Positions 49,651 through 60,015 of a stretch of DNA of 64,000 nt are shown piece after piece; position 1 is the stretch's first letter, and every line of letters starts with the position of its first letter. The stretch spans positions 605,036-669,035 of the forward strand of contig NZ_JAIGNM010000002.1 of the NCBI RefSeq assembly GCF_019711495.1, read 5' to 3'. The notes beneath the pieces are model-generated. The model had not been told where the DNA came from, made no database searches, and saw only the letters and a program-made list of their open reading frames with translations. The DNA comes from Qipengyuania xiamenensis. Lineage in GTDB: Bacteria; Pseudomonadota; Alphaproteobacteria; Sphingomonadales; Sphingomonadaceae. Made by a program: the position numbers and the translations under genes.

Positions 49651-52600
49651 ATGCCCGAGAACGACCAGCAGATACCCAAGCGAACGATCGAGATCGATCC
49701 GGACGGCATAGACGCGCCGCCGCGCAGCGCGTTCGTCGAACTCGGCCTTGTTTCCTGTTTCAGCTTCCTGCGCGGTGCGTCGGATGCGGTGGACCTCGTG
49801 CTGCAGGCCCGCGCCTTGGGCTATGACGCGATCGGGATTGCCGATGCCAACACCATGGCAGGAGTGGTGCGCGTGCATACCGAGGCGAAGACGCTCAAGC
49901 TTAAGCCCTGCATCGGCTGTCGGATCGAGACGGTCGAGGGGCTGGCCTTCCTCGCTTATCCCAAGAGCCGCAAGGCCTATGGCAGGCTCTGCCGCCTGAT
50001 TTCGGCAGGGCGGATGCGCACGCTGTCGGGCGAGTGGCAGGAGAAGGGCGAGTGCGACATCTCGCTTTCCATGCTCGCGCGGCATAGCGAGGGCGTGCAG
50101 CTGATCCTCGTGCCGCCGCGCGACCTCGCGCGCGAATTCACCGTCCCGGCATGGGCGAGCAATGTCGTGGGGCTCGGCGGCGAGAAGGTGCAGGAGCTGG
50201 TCGCCGCACCCTTCGAGGATATCGTGCCGCACCTCGTCGCGGGCCTGCCGACCTTGCGCCATATCGCCGCGGCCTTCCTCTACACCGATAGCGACGTCGC
50301 GCGGATCGAGCGGCTCGATGCGCTGGCACGCGCGAACGGTCTCTCCATCCTCGCCACCAATGACGTGCATTACGCTACACCCGACAAGCGCCCCCTGCAG
50401 GACGTGATGACCGCGATCCGGCACAAGACCACGGTCGCCCGCGCCGGGCACTTGCTCCACGGCAATGCCGAGCGATACCTCAAGCCGCCCGAGACCATGT
50501 CCCGCCTCTTCGAACGCTGGCCGCACGCCATCCACGCCGCACGCGAGGTGGCCGATGCCTGCGATTTCAGCCTCGACGAGCTGAAATACGAATATCCCGA
50601 AGAGCTCTATCCCGGCGGGGCCGAGCCGCAGGATTATCTCGAAAGCGAGACATGGAAGGGGGCCGAGTGGCGCTACCCCGCAGGCGTTCCCGACAGCGTC
50701 ACCGAGACGCTGCACAAGGAACTGGCGCTCATCGGCAAGATGGACCTCGCGCGCTATTTCCTGACCATCAAGGACATCGTCGATTTCGCACGGACCAAGG
50801 TCGACCCGCCGATCCTGTGCCAGGGGCGCGGGAGCGCAGCCAATTCGGCCGTCTGCTATTGCCTCGGCATCACCAATGTCGACCCGGCGCAGCATCAACT
50901 GTTGTTCGACCGCTTCATCTCCGAAGACCGCAAGGAACCGCCCGATATCGACGTCGATTTCGAGCACGAGCGGCGCGAGGAGGTGATCCAGTATCTCTAC
51001 CGCAAATACGGCCGCCATCGCGCCGGACTATGCGCCACGGTGATCCATTACCGCCCGCGCATGGCCATCCGCGAAGTGGGCAAGGCGATGGGCCTGACCG
51101 AAGACGTCACCGCCGCGCTCGCCAAGACGGTGTGGGGCGGATGGGGCCGCGAGATCAGTGAAAAGCACGCTCAGGAAACGGGTATGGACGTGACCGACCC
51201 TCATCTGAAGCGCGTTCTGAAACTGACCGAGCAAATGATTGGTATGCCGCGCCATTTGTCGCAGCATGTTGGCGGGTTCATCCTCACCGAAGGCGCGCTG
51301 ACCGAGACGGTGCCGGTGGGCAATGGCGCTATGCCAGACCGCAGTTTCATCGAGTGGGACAAGGACGATATCGAGGCGCTTGGCATACTCAAGGTCGATG
51401 TCTTGGCGCTGGGCATGCTGACCTGCATCAAGAAGTGCCTCGACCTGCTCGACGACCACCACGGCCGCACACTGAGCCTCGCATCGGTTCCGCGCGAGGA
51501 CCCGGAAACCTATGCCATGCTGCGGTCAGGGGACTCTCTCGGCGTCTTCCAGGTCGAAAGCCGCGCGCAGATGAACATGCTTCCCCGCTTGCGCCCGCGC
51601 GAATTCTACGATCTCGTCATCCAGGTTGCCATCGTGCGCCCGGGCCCGATCCAGGGCGACATGGTGCACCCCTATCTCAAGCGCCGCCGCGGGGCGGAGC
51701 CGGTGGTGATCCCCGCACCATCGCCGCAGCACGGCCCGCCCGACGAGCTGTCGAGCATTCTCGAGCGCACGCTGGGCGTTCCGATCTTCCAGGAGCAGGC
51801 GATGAAGATCGCGCTCGACGCGGCGAAATTCTCGTCCAAGGAGGCGAACCGCCTGCGCAAGGCCATGGCCACCTTCCGTAGTCGCGGCATGGTGGACGAG
51901 CTTCAGGACATGATGGTCGAGCGCATGGTCACGCGCGGTTACGATCGCGAGTTCGCGCAGCGGTGCTTCAACCAGATCCGCGGCTTCGGCGAGTACGGCT
52001 TTCCCGAGAGCCACGCGGCGAGCTTCGCGCATCTCGTCTATGTGTCGAGCTGGCTCAAATGCCACTTCCCCGCCGCCTTCGCCTGCGCGCTGCTCAACTC
52101 GCAGCCCATGGGCTTTTACGCGCCAGCCCAGATCGTGCGCGATGCGGCCGAGCACGGGGTGCGCGTGCTGCCTGCGGATGTGAACCTCTCGCAATGGGAT
52201 TGCACGCTGGAGGAGATCGGCAAGGGCGGGGCGGACCATGGCGAAAGCGGGCGTCTCGACAAGCATATCGCGCTGCGGCTCGGCCTGCGCCAGATCGACG
52301 GCCTGCCCGAGGCGGTTGCCGCGCAGCTGATCGCCGAACGCGAGGAGAACGGTGCTTACGAGGACGTGCGCGCCCTGCGCGACCGGGCACGGACCGGGCC
52401 CGCGCATGTCGAGCGGCTCGCCAGCGCCGATGCTTTCGGGTCGATGGGGCTCACCCGCAGGCAGGCCTTGTGGGATGCGCGCAGCCTTGTCGGCGGACCT
52501 GACCTGCCACTGTTCGCCGCCGCTGCCGCGCGCGATGAGGGGGCGGAGAGGCAGGTCACGCAGCTGCCTCAGATGCCGCTCTCCGAAGAAGTCGTGGCAG

Positions 52601-53190
52601 ATTACCAGACCACGCGTCTCAGCCTGAAAGCGCACCCGATGGCCTTCCTGCGCGCCAGCCTTGCCGAGCGCGGCTTCGTGCGCGCCTGCGACCTGAGGGC
52701 GAAGAAGTTCCGCTCCATGGTCCATGTCGCGGGCGTGGTGCTGATCCGCCAGCGACCCGGCAGCGCCAAGGGCGTGTGCTTCATCACGCTGGAGGACGAG
52801 ACCGGGGTCATCAACCTCGTCGTCTGGCCGGACCTCAAGGAGAAACAGCGCCGCGTGGTCATGGGCTCGCGGCTGATGGAGGTGAGGGGCCGCGTCGAAT
52901 ATGACGACGAGGTGATCCACGTGATCGCGCAGCACATGACCGATGCGACGGGCGAGTTGCACAAGCTCTCCGACGACATGCTCAACGCCCCGCTCGCGCG
53001 CGCCGACCACGTCAGCAATCCGCTCCCCGACAAGTTTAACCCGCGCGACAACTTGCGCGAGGGTGCAGACGATCCCTACCAGCCCGTGGAGCCGTGGCAG
53101 GAGCCGCCGCCGGGCAATCGCGAATGCGGCTGGCATCAGGGTCATCCGCGCGACGTGCGCATCATCCCGAAATCGCGCGACTTCCACTGA
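49651..53190 (+). CDS. dnaE2: Error-prone DNA polymerase DnaE2
   Basis: A 1179-residue C-family polymerase of the DnaE2 type (shorter than replicative DnaE1). The PHP domain starts [23 protein letters not shown], lacking the metal-ligand histidines of DnaE1, as usual in DnaE2. The polymerase palm has [15 protein letters not shown] with catalytic Asp432 and Asp434, and [19 protein letters not shown] is the family fingerprint. An OB domain ([36 protein letters not shown]) lies near the C-terminus. Acts with ImuA/ImuB in SOS mutagenesis; here it is the last clear gene of the radical SAM-udgX operon. Confidence 0.96.
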   Translation: MPENDQQIPKRTIEIDPDGIDAPPRSAFVELGLVSCFSFLRGASDAVDLVLQARALGYDAIGIADANTMAGVVRVHTEAKTLKLKPCIGCRIETVEGLAFLAYPKSRKAYGRLCRLISAGRMRTLSGEWQEKGECDISLSMLARHSEGVQLILVPPRDLAREFTVPAWASNVVGLGGEKVQELVAAPFEDIVPHLVAGLPTLRHIAAAFLYTDSDVARIERLDALARANGLSILATNDVHYATPDKRPLQDVMTAIRHKTTVARAGHLLHGNAERYLKPPETMSRLFERWPHAIHAAREVADACDFSLDELKYEYPEELYPGGAEPQDYLESETWKGAEWRYPAGVPDSVTETLHKELALIGKMDLARYFLTIKDIVDFARTKVDPPILCQGRGSAANSAVCYCLGITNVDPAQHQLLFDRFISEDRKEPPDIDVDFEHERREEVIQYLYRKYGRHRAGLCATVIHYRPRMAIREVGKAMGLTEDVTAALAKTVWGGWGREISEKHAQETGMDVTDPHLKRVLKLTEQMIGMPRHLSQHVGGFILTEGALTETVPVGNGAMPDRSFIEWDKDDIEALGILKVDVLALGMLTCIKKCLDLLDDHHGRTLSLASVPREDPETYAMLRSGDSLGVFQVESRAQMNMLPRLRPREFYDLVIQVAIVRPGPIQGDMVHPYLKRRRGAEPVVIPAPSPQHGPPDELSSILERTLGVPIFQEQAMKIALDAAKFSSKEANRLRKAMATFRSRGMVDELQDMMVERMVTRGYDREFAQRCFNQIRGFGEYGFPESHAASFAHLVYVSSWLKCHFPAAFACALLNSQPMGFYAPAQIVRDAAEHGVRVLPADVNLSQWDCTLEEIGKGGADHGESGRLDKHIALRLGLRQIDGLPEAVAAQLIAEREENGAYEDVRALRDRARTGPAHVERLASADAFGSMGLTRRQALWDARSLVGGPDLPLFAAAAARDEGAERQVTQLPQMPLSEEVVADYQTTRLSLKAHPMAFLRASLAERGFVRACDLRAKKFRSMVHVAGVVLIRQRPGSAKGVCFITLEDETGVINLVVWPDLKEKQRRVVMGSRLMEVRGRVEYDDEVIHVIAQHMTDATGELHKLSDDMLNAPLARADHVSNPLPDKFNPRDNLREGADDPYQPVEPWQEPPPGNRECGWHQGHPRDVRIIPKSRDFH

Positions 53191-53212
53191 GACCCGCGTT
53201 AGGGGCGCGGCA

Positions 53213-53851
53213 ATGTTCGATCCGGAACGTCTCATCGCCTTTGCCTGGGTGACCGCGCTCACCAGCATCGTGCCGGGCCCCTCCATGATGTTCGTCATGG
53301 GGCAGGCGATCTGGCGCGGACCCCGAGCAGGCTGGGCGGCGCTCATGGGCATGCAGATCGGCTATATCGTCTGGTGGATCGCGGCTGCGCTTGGCCTTGC
53401 CACTCTGGCCTCCGCCTATCCCGTCGCCTTCAAGGCGCTCGCGGTGGCGGGCGTGCTCTATCTCGCATGGCTGGGGGTGCAGGCGATCCGGCACTCGTTC
53501 CATGCGGGCGAGGACGAGACAGGCCAACCAAAACGCAAGCTTTCCACCAACGCCTTTCGCGACGGGATCGCCGTTGCGATCGGGAATCCGAAATCGCTGA
53601 TTTACGTCGTCGCCATCATCCCGCCCTTCGTCGATCCGGCGGGTTCGATCGGGTGGCAAATCGCAGTTCTCGCAGCCATCGCGCTGGTCATCGACCTCCT
53701 GATCGGCTGGCTCTACATCGGAGCGGGCAAGCAGATGGCGCGGGCCATGGAGCGCGCCGCCACGCGTCGCTGGATCGATAGGGGGATCGGGATCGTATTC
53801 ATCCTGATCGCACTCTTCATCGCGATCGATCTTTACGGGACGCAGCTGTGA
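53213..53851 (+). CDS. LysE/RhtB-family exporter
   Basis: A 212-residue membrane protein with six helices. LysE features: ALTSIVPGPSMMFVMGQAIWRGPRAGWAALMGMQIGYIVWW at the N-terminus and DGIAVAIGNPKSLIYVVAIIPPFVD in the middle. Members export amino acids such as lysine, homoserine or threonine. The start at 53213 is 22 bp after dnaE2, so it may be co-transcribed with the SOS operon; the longer frame from 52943 overlaps dnaE2. The end overlaps the extensin-like gene as GTGA. Confidence 0.9.
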   Translation: MFDPERLIAFAWVTALTSIVPGPSMMFVMGQAIWRGPRAGWAALMGMQIGYIVWWIAAALGLATLASAYPVAFKALAVAGVLYLAWLGVQAIRHSFHAGEDETGQPKRKLSTNAFRDGIAVAIGNPKSLIYVVAIIPPFVDPAGSIGWQIAVLAAIALVIDLLIGWLYIGAGKQMARAMERAATRRWIDRGIGIVFILIALFIAIDLYGTQL

Positions 53852-54573
53852 ATCTCACCCTATCGCGCCGCATCGGCAAGTTCGTTTTCGACCGACGCGT
53901 GGTGGTGTTGCTCCTTCTCATCGGCCTGCTGGTCGCTGGCCGCAGCTGGCTTGCCGACCATCCGGAACACAATCCGTGGGCGCCGCTGAACCTCGACCAT
54001 CCCACCGGCTGGGCGACCGAGAGAAAGCTCCTCGCATTGAGAAGCGATGTGCCCGCCTGCCGCGCGGTGCTCGAACGAAGCGATGTCTCCTTCACAGCCC
54101 TGGAGCCCGTCGGCGAAGGCGAATGCCGGCGCGATGACCGTACGAGGCTAGGCGATTATCCGCTCAGCCCGGATACTCCTGCAACCACGTGCCCGGTGGC
54201 TGTCGCCATGGAGCTGTGGAAGCGAAACAGTCTCGATCCGGTCGCGGAGGAGATCTTCGGAAGCAAGGTCGCGCGCATAGAACATCTGGGCGCCTATTCC
54301 TGCCGCCGGATGTACGGCCGTGACGATGGCCCGTGGAGCGAGCATGCGACTGCCAATGCGCTCGATATCGGTGGTTTCGTCCTTGAAGATGGTACCCGGA
54401 TTTCTGTCCTTCAGGACTGGCCGGGCGAGGGCGAGAAGCAGCGCTTTCTGCGCGAGGTGAGGGATGGCGCCTGCGCGGTCTACTCGACCGTCCTTTCGCC
54501 CGATTACAACGCCGCGCATGCCGATCACTTTCATTTCGACATGGACGATCGCTGGACCGGCGTCTGCCGTTGA
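53848..54573 (+). CDS. Extensin-like family protein (PF06904)
   Basis: A 241-residue protein with a GTG start at 53848 coupled to the lysE stop. One membrane helix (VVVLLLLIGLLVAG) anchors a periplasmic domain with cysteines in VPACRAVL, GECRRDD, TTCPVAVA, YSCRRMYG and CAVYST; the conserved core SCRRMYGRDDGPWSEHATANALDIGGF and the terminal AHADHFHFDM match the extensin-like C-terminal domain, which resembles D-Ala-D-Ala-type metallopeptidase folds (His and Asp as ligands). Function probably at the cell wall, not tested in this organism. Confidence 0.87.
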   Translation: MNLTLSRRIGKFVFDRRVVVLLLLIGLLVAGRSWLADHPEHNPWAPLNLDHPTGWATERKLLALRSDVPACRAVLERSDVSFTALEPVGEGECRRDDRTRLGDYPLSPDTPATTCPVAVAMELWKRNSLDPVAEEIFGSKVARIEHLGAYSCRRMYGRDDGPWSEHATANALDIGGFVLEDGTRISVLQDWPGEGEKQRFLREVRDGACAVYSTVLSPDYNAAHADHFHFDMDDRWTGVCR

Positions 54574-55131
54574 TCAGGTGAACAGCTTCGGGACTTCGCG
54601 CGGCAAACGTGCATCGTCGATCGGAACGAAGGAGGTGCTGCCGAAATCGCCGAGATAGGCCTGCCCGGCATCGTCGACCGCATGAACCCTGTCGAAATGG
54701 GTGTCATTCTCGGGGACGAACACGAGCGCAGACTGGTCATCTGCAATGCCGGTGAGGTTGCCGGGGCGAACACGTGCCGCGCCAAGAATCGAGCGACTGT
54801 CGAGATCGAAATCCCGCGGATAATACAGATAGTTCACCGCGAAGAGGATATGCGGTTCCTCAAGGCCATCCGGCCAGTCGATGGAGAAGATGCGGCCCGG
54901 TCCTTCGACGACCTGCGGCTCTTCGATGTCGTACATCGCCGCGAAGTCGGCAAACATGGTGCGGAGCTCGTGTCCAGCCCATCCACGCACGCGAATGGTG
55001 AACTGGTCACCTTCGATCAGTCGTACTTCCAGGTTCCTCGCCGGGCTATGACGCTTGAGGGCGTCGCCCGCCATCAGCGCACCGCCCAGGAACAGTCCTC
55101 CGACAAGGATGGCGAGAATTACGCTGATCAT
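54574..55131 (-). CDS. Membrane-anchored protein of unknown function, last gene of the pho operon
   Basis: A 185-residue protein with an N-terminal anchor (ISVILAILVGGLFLGGALMAG) and a soluble domain with NLEVRLIEGDQFTIRVRG, FADFAAMYDIEEPQVVEGPGRIFSIDWPDGLEEPH and FDLDSRSILGAARVR. No family recognised. It begins 6 bp after the phoB stop on the same strand, so it is presumably expressed with the phosphate-starvation genes. It abuts the extensin gene stop codon without a gap. Confidence 0.75.
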   Translation of the reverse strand: MISVILAILVGGLFLGGALMAGDALKRHSPARNLEVRLIEGDQFTIRVRGWAGHELRTMFADFAAMYDIEEPQVVEGPGRIFSIDWPDGLEEPHILFAVNYLYYPRDFDLDSRSILGAARVRPGNLTGIADDQSALVFVPENDTHFDRVHAVDDAGQAYLGDFGSTSFVPIDDARLPREVPKLFT

Positions 55132-55137
55132 CTTTTG

Positions 55138-55857
55138 TCAGACCGCTTCGAGCGAATACCCTGCGCTGCGCACGGTGCGCACGGGGTCGCGGGCACCATC
55201 GACTTCGATAGCCTTGCGCAGCCGGCGGATATGCACGTCGACCGTTCGTAGCTCGATATCGCTCTCGGTGCCCCAGACGCCGTCGAGCAGCTGGTTGCGG
55301 CTGAATACGCGACCGGGGCTTTCCATGAAGAACTTGAGCAGCCGGTATTCGGTGGGACCAAGCTTCATCGTCTGGCCTTTACGGCTCACCTTATGAGCCA
55401 CCGGATCGAGAGTGAGGTCGCCCACCTCGATGCTTTCCCCGGCGAGTACGGGCCGGATGCGGCGCATCACGGCAGCGACGCGGGCCAGCAGTTCGCGGGG
55501 CGAGAAGGGTTTGGTCAGATAGTCGTCTGCGCCGGTTTCGAGGCCGCGGATGCGGTCGTCTTCCGCTTCGCGGGCCGTCAGCATGATGATGGGCACATGC
55601 GCGGTCGACTTGTCGCGGCGCAATCGGCGGCAGACTTCGATGCCGCTGGTGCCTTCGATCATCCAGTCGAGGATTACGAGGTCGGGCAGTTCCTCGCTCG
55701 CGAGCAGCAGGGCCTCGTCGCCATCCGCGGTCGTGCGGACGTCGTAGCCTTCGTTCGAAAAGCGATACTCGAGGAGTTCGGAGAGGGCGGGATCGTCCTC
55801 TACCAATAGTAGCTTGCCAGCCTGCACCTTGGCCCCTTCCTGCAGTTTGTCTGGCAC
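55138..55857 (-). CDS. phoB: Phosphate regulon response regulator PhoB
   Basis: A 239-residue OmpR-type regulator. Receiver domain with acidic pocket (LLLVEDDPAL), phospho-acceptor Asp64 (VILDWMIEG) and the conserved lysine in DYLTKPFSPRELL; the C-terminal winged helix carries GPTEYRLLKFFMESPGRVFSRNQLLDGVWG and RTVDVHIRRLRKAIE, matching PhoB. It activates Pho-box promoters when phosphate is low. It is separated from its kinase gene phoR by the pst genes and porin. Confidence 0.94.
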   Translation of the reverse strand: MPDKLQEGAKVQAGKLLLVEDDPALSELLEYRFSNEGYDVRTTADGDEALLLASEELPDLVILDWMIEGTSGIEVCRRLRRDKSTAHVPIIMLTAREAEDDRIRGLETGADDYLTKPFSPRELLARVAAVMRRIRPVLAGESIEVGDLTLDPVAHKVSRKGQTMKLGPTEYRLLKFFMESPGRVFSRNQLLDGVWGTESDIELRTVDVHIRRLRKAIEVDGARDPVRTVRSAGYSLEAV

Positions 55858-55900
55858 GGCAGTATGACCCTCAAGCTACAGAATTGTGTCAGCCGTCCCG

Positions 55901-56572
55901 TCAGCCATCTTCATCGGGCGGATAGGTGCCGGTCGCGGCGAAGTGGACCATTTCCGCGACGTTGGTGGCGTGGTCGCCGATCCGTTCGAGATTGCGGGCA
56001 ACGAACAGAAGTTGCGCGGCGCTGGAGATGGTCGCGGGGTTCTCGACCATGTGGCTGACGAGGTTGCGGAAGATCGAGTTGTAAAAGGCGTCGACCTTTT
56101 CGTCGGCGGCGATGACTTCACGAGCCAGCTCCGGGTCGCGGGCCGCATAGGCGGTCAGCACGTCATGGACCATTTCGCTGGCGACTTCGGCCATGGCCGG
56201 GAGCAGGGTGAGCGGCTCGAACTGCTTGCGATTGTCGCCGATCTCGCGGCTCGCCTTGGCGATGTTCTTCGAATAGTCGCCGATACGTTCGACCACGCCG
56301 GCGATCTTCAGCGCAGCGATGACTTCGCGCAGATCGTCTGCCATCGGCGCACGCAGCGCGATGATGCGAACTGCAAGCTTGTCGATCTCGCTCTCGAGAG
56401 CGTCGATCTTCTTGTCGCCCTTGACGACCTTCTTCGCCAGATCGTCGTCACCCTTCACGAGAGCGTCCAGCGCTTCCTGGATGGCGACCTCGGCGAGCCC
56501 GCCCATTTCCGCGATCAGGCCGCGCAGGCGAGTAATGTCTTCGTCGAAGGCTTTTACGGTATGTTCGTTCAT
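55901..56572 (-). CDS. phoU: Phosphate signalling protein PhoU
   Basis: A 223-residue all-helical protein with the two-fold PhoU repeat: VKAFDEDITRLRGLIAEMGGLAEVAIQEALDALVKGD in the first half and FEPLTLLPAMAEVASEMVHDVLTAYAARDPELAREVIAADEKVDAFYNSIFRNLV in the second, each with the E/DxxxD metal-cluster pattern. It transmits the transport state of PstSCAB to PhoR and switches the regulon off. Follows pstB by 12 bp. Confidence 0.95.
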   Translation of the reverse strand: MNEHTVKAFDEDITRLRGLIAEMGGLAEVAIQEALDALVKGDDDLAKKVVKGDKKIDALESEIDKLAVRIIALRAPMADDLREVIAALKIAGVVERIGDYSKNIAKASREIGDNRKQFEPLTLLPAMAEVASEMVHDVLTAYAARDPELAREVIAADEKVDAFYNSIFRNLVSHMVENPATISSAAQLLFVARNLERIGDHATNVAEMVHFAATGTYPPDEDG

Positions 56573-56584
56573 GGTTTCAAAGCC

Positions 56585-57376
56585 TTATCCGTAGCGACCC
56601 GTGATGTAATCCTGGGTCCGCTGTTCGATCGGATTGGTGAATATGTCAGATGTCCGACCATATTCCACCATCTTTCCAAGGTGGAAGAACGCAGTGCGCT
56701 GGCTGACGCGGGCAGCCTGCTGCATCGAGTGGGTGACGATCACGATCGCATAACGGCCGTTCAGTTCGTCGATCAGTTCCTCGATCTTCGCCGTCGCGAT
56801 GGGGTCGAGCGCGGAACACGGTTCGTCCATCAGGATAACTTCGGGATCGACCGCAATGGCGCGCGCGATGCACAGGCGCTGCTGCTGACCGCCCGAAAGC
56901 GCCGTGCCGCTGTCCTGGAGGCGATCCTTCACTTCTTCCCACAGGCCTGCACGGCGGAGCGATTTCTCGACCACTGCATCGAGCTCGTCCTTGCCTTCGG
57001 CCAGTCCGTGGATCTTGGGTCCGTAGGCGATGTTTTCGTAGATCGACTTGGGGAACGGGTTCGGCTTCTGGAACACCATGCCGACACGCGCGCGCAGCTG
57101 CACCACGTCGAGGTTCGGGCTGTGAATGTCTTCGCCGTCGAGCATGATCTGGCCCTCGACGCGTGCCGAGGGGATCGTGTCGTTCATGCGGTTGAGCGAA
57201 CGCAGGAAAGTCGACTTGCCGCAGCCCGACGGGCCGATGAACGCCGTGACGTATTCGGTCGGGATGTCGATCGAGACATTGTCGATCGCCTTCTTGTCTC
57301 CGTAGAAAACGGAAACGTCCCGCGCACTCATCTTGGCTTCGACGTTCTCAAGGTTTTCGTGAACTTTGGTCACCAC
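56585..57376 (-). CDS. pstB: Phosphate ABC transporter ATP-binding protein PstB
   Basis: A 263-residue ATPase with Walker [10 protein letters not shown] (48-56), Q-loop region [17 protein letters not shown] signature [14 protein letters not shown], and Walker [27 protein letters not shown] is a PstB-specific segment. It powers PstA/PstC. Its start overlaps the pstA end by 7 bp. Confidence 0.96.
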   Translation of the reverse strand: MVTKVHENLENVEAKMSARDVSVFYGDKKAIDNVSIDIPTEYVTAFIGPSGCGKSTFLRSLNRMNDTIPSARVEGQIMLDGEDIHSPNLDVVQLRARVGMVFQKPNPFPKSIYENIAYGPKIHGLAEGKDELDAVVEKSLRRAGLWEEVKDRLQDSGTALSGGQQQRLCIARAIAVDPEVILMDEPCSALDPIATAKIEELIDELNGRYAIVIVTHSMQQAARVSQRTAFFHLGKMVEYGRTSDIFTNPIEQRTQDYITGRYG

Positions 57377-58620
57377 TTTTTCTCGAACTTGTTGCGCAGG
57401 TAAATTGCGAGGCCATTCATCACGAGGAGGAAGGCCAGCAGCACGATGATAGCAGCGCTCGTGCGTTCCACGAAGCCGCGGTCGATCTCATCGGACCACA
57501 GGAAAATCTGCATCGGCAGTACCGTCGCCGGTGCGGTAAAGCTGTCGGGCGGCGATGCGACGAAGGCGCGCATGCCGATCATCAGCAGCGGAGCGGTCTC
57601 GCCAAGCGCGCGGGCCATGCCGATGATGGTGCCGGTCAGGATGCCCGGCAGGGCGAGCGGCAGCACGTGGTGGAAGACCACCTGAACAGGCGATGCGCCA
57701 ATGGCGAGGGCACCGTCACGAATGCTTGGCGGGACTGCCTTGATGGCGTTGCGTCCAGCGATCACGATGACCGGCATGGTCATCAGCGCCAGCGTCATAC
57801 CGCCGATCAGCGGGGCCGAACGATAGCTCGGGAAGATCGTCAGGAAGACTGCAAGGCCGAGCAGTCCGAAGATGATCGAAGGCACCGCCGCAAGGTTGTT
57901 GATCGACAGTTCGATCAGGTCGGTCCAGCGGTTCTTCGGAGCGTATTCCTCAAGGTATAGGGCCGCCAGCACGCCGATCGGGAAGGCCAGCAGCAAGGTC
58001 ACGATCATGGTCAGGATCGAGCCCTTGAGCGCGCCCCAGATACCGACCTGCTGCGGGTTCGTGGCGTCGGCGCGGCTGAAGAAGCCGGCGTCGAAATTCT
58101 CGTCCAGCTTGCCTTGGCTCGCGAGGGTGGAGGCAAGCTCCTGCATGTCCTGCGACCCTTCGCCGTCATAGCCAGCGGAAAGGTCCGCGCTTGCCGGCAG
58201 CCAGAACGTGGCCTGCCTCTGCACGAGGCCGGGATCTTGGGCGATCGCTGCGGCGACATCGCGCCATGCCTGCGTACCGAGTTCCTCTGCGCCTTCTTCG
58301 CCGAGCGCTTCGACGGCGTAAAATTGCACGACTTCGGGGAGACCCTGTGACTGCAGCGACTGCACCGCATTGCCGTCCTGGATAGCCTGCGGATCGACCG
58401 AAATGGCTGCCTGCGTGAAGTCGATCGGCACTTCCAGCTCTGCACGCTGGAAACCGCCGATGCCGTTGATGGTCATCGAGCCGAGCAAGTAGATCAGAAC
58501 GGCAATCGAGAACACGATTGCCGACAGGCCGAGGGCTCTGAACCGCTTTTCAGCGGCGTAACGCTTCTTCAGGCGCGCTTCGAACGCCGGGGTGCGTGTG
58601 GGGGCGACTTGCTCACTCAT
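57370..58620 (-). CDS. pstA: Phosphate ABC transporter permease PstA (with N-terminal extension)
   Basis: A 416-residue permease. The C-terminal half has the ABC-2-type permease helices with [36 protein letters not shown] and the EAA loop ([33 protein letters not shown]). The N-terminal ~190 residues include one membrane helix and a large periplasmic insertion ([16 protein letters not shown]...), the DUF3333-type extension found in alphaproteobacterial PstA. The start overlaps pstC by 8 bp. Confidence 0.93.
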   Translation of the reverse strand: MSEQVAPTRTPAFEARLKKRYAAEKRFRALGLSAIVFSIAVLIYLLGSMTINGIGGFQRAELEVPIDFTQAAISVDPQAIQDGNAVQSLQSQGLPEVVQFYAVEALGEEGAEELGTQAWRDVAAAIAQDPGLVQRQATFWLPASADLSAGYDGEGSQDMQELASTLASQGKLDENFDAGFFSRADATNPQQVGIWGALKGSILTMIVTLLLAFPIGVLAALYLEEYAPKNRWTDLIELSINNLAAVPSIIFGLLGLAVFLTIFPSYRSAPLIGGMTLALMTMPVIVIAGRNAIKAVPPSIRDGALAIGASPVQVVFHHVLPLALPGILTGTIIGMARALGETAPLLMIGMRAFVASPPDSFTAPATVLPMQIFLWSDEIDRGFVERTSAAIIVLLAFLLVMNGLAIYLRNKFEKKW

Positions 58621-59998
58621 AAGCTTCGCGGAACCTCTTCACGACGCGCAGGGCGATGAAATTCAGGGCGAGGGTGACCATGAAGAGCACGAAGCCCAGC
58701 GCAAAGGCGCTCAGCGTGGCCGGATGGTCGAAGCTGCCTTCACCGGTCAGCATGGCGACGATCTGGACCGTAACCGTGGTCATGGATTCGAGAGGGTTCG
58801 CGCTCAGGTTGGCAGCGGTCGATGCGGCCATGACGACGATCATGGTTTCACCGATCGCGCGGCTGATCGCCAGCATGATGCCTGCAACGATGCCCGGGAG
58901 GGCGGCCGGAATGATCACGCGGCGGATCGTCTCGTTGGTGGTGGCGCCCATGGCGAGGCTGCCATCGCGCATTGCCTGCGGGACGGCTGCGATGCTGTCG
59001 TCAGCCATCGAGGAGACGAAGGGAATGATCATCACGCCCATGATGAGGCCTGCTGCAAGCGCGCTTTCGCTCGAGGCGTTGGACATACCCAGTGAAACCG
59101 CGAAGTCGCGGATGGCGGGCGCAATCGTCAGGGCTGCGAAGTAACCGTAAACGACCGTCGGGACGCCTGCGAGGATTTCGAGCGCGGGCTTCACCCATGC
59201 GCGAACCTTGGGATTAGCATATTGGGTCAGGTAGATCGCGCTCATCAGGCCGAGCGGGATTGCCACGATCATGGCGATGATCGCGCCGATGAACAGCGTG
59301 CCCCAGAACAGCGGGATAGCGCCGTAGCGGGTGGGGTCGGGGTTCGCCGCATTCGCCATCGGGTCCGGTGCCCAGTGTGTGCCGAACAGGAAGTCGATCG
59401 GGTTGACCATGCCGAAAAAGCGGATGGTCTCGAACACGAGGCTGACGAAAATGCCGATCGTGGTCAGGATGGCGACCAGCGATGCGCCGAGCAGGATCGC
59501 CATGACGATCTTTTCGACACGGTTGCGGGCGGCAAAATCGGGCTTGAGCCTGAGGAAGGAATAGGCCCCGCCCAGGAAGGCGATCAGCAGCGTCACGATG
59601 ATGCCGATCCAGTTGTAGCGCGAAATGGCTTCGCGATACGGCTCGATGAATTCGCGTGCGAGCGGGTTGAAAACGCCGTTGGCAGCGCCTGTGGCTACCG
59701 CGCGCGCTTCATTGAGGATGGTCTGGCGCTGGAAGCCGAAGGCGGGCAGCTGGTCGGCCGCAGGCGATGCGAGGACCGACTGGGTCACGAGGCCGGGAGC
59801 GATAGCGCTCCAGATCGCGACGAAGGCAACGACCGGAAGGACGATCCACAGCGCCACGTACCATGCGTGGTAGCTGGGAAGGCTCGCCAGCCGCCCGGAG
59901 GAGCTGGCGCGCCTGAAGGTCCATGCACGCGCACGAGCCGCCAACCAACCGGCGAGCCCGAGCCCGAGGGCCAGGAGAAGCAGGAGGGTCGGCGACAT
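58613..59998 (-). CDS. pstC: Phosphate ABC transporter permease PstC (long form)
   Basis: A 461-residue permease with an N-terminal extension (two hydrophobic helices and a periplasmic loop, residues about 1-130) before the usual PstC helices. The transport core contains FFGMVNPIDFLFGTHWAPDP, LGLMSAIYLTQYANPKVRAWVKPALEILAGVPTVVYGYFAAL, and the EAA loop MRDGSLAMGATTNETIRRVIIPAALPGIVAGIM. Partner of PstA in the high-affinity phosphate importer. Confidence 0.93.
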   Translation of the reverse strand: MSPTLLLLLALGLGLAGWLAARARAWTFRRASSSGRLASLPSYHAWYVALWIVLPVVAFVAIWSAIAPGLVTQSVLASPAADQLPAFGFQRQTILNEARAVATGAANGVFNPLAREFIEPYREAISRYNWIGIIVTLLIAFLGGAYSFLRLKPDFAARNRVEKIVMAILLGASLVAILTTIGIFVSLVFETIRFFGMVNPIDFLFGTHWAPDPMANAANPDPTRYGAIPLFWGTLFIGAIIAMIVAIPLGLMSAIYLTQYANPKVRAWVKPALEILAGVPTVVYGYFAALTIAPAIRDFAVSLGMSNASSESALAAGLIMGVMIIPFVSSMADDSIAAVPQAMRDGSLAMGATTNETIRRVIIPAALPGIVAGIMLAISRAIGETMIVVMAASTAANLSANPLESMTTVTVQIVAMLTGEGSFDHPATLSAFALGFVLFMVTLALNFIALRVVKRFREAYE

Positions 59999-60015
59999 GG
60001 TGCTTGTGCTATTCC

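Noticed and set aside
51526..53352. 608-codon reverse-strand frame opposite dnaE2
   Set aside because: Shadow frame over the conserved dnaE2 C-terminal region; no recognisable domain and no ribosome site.
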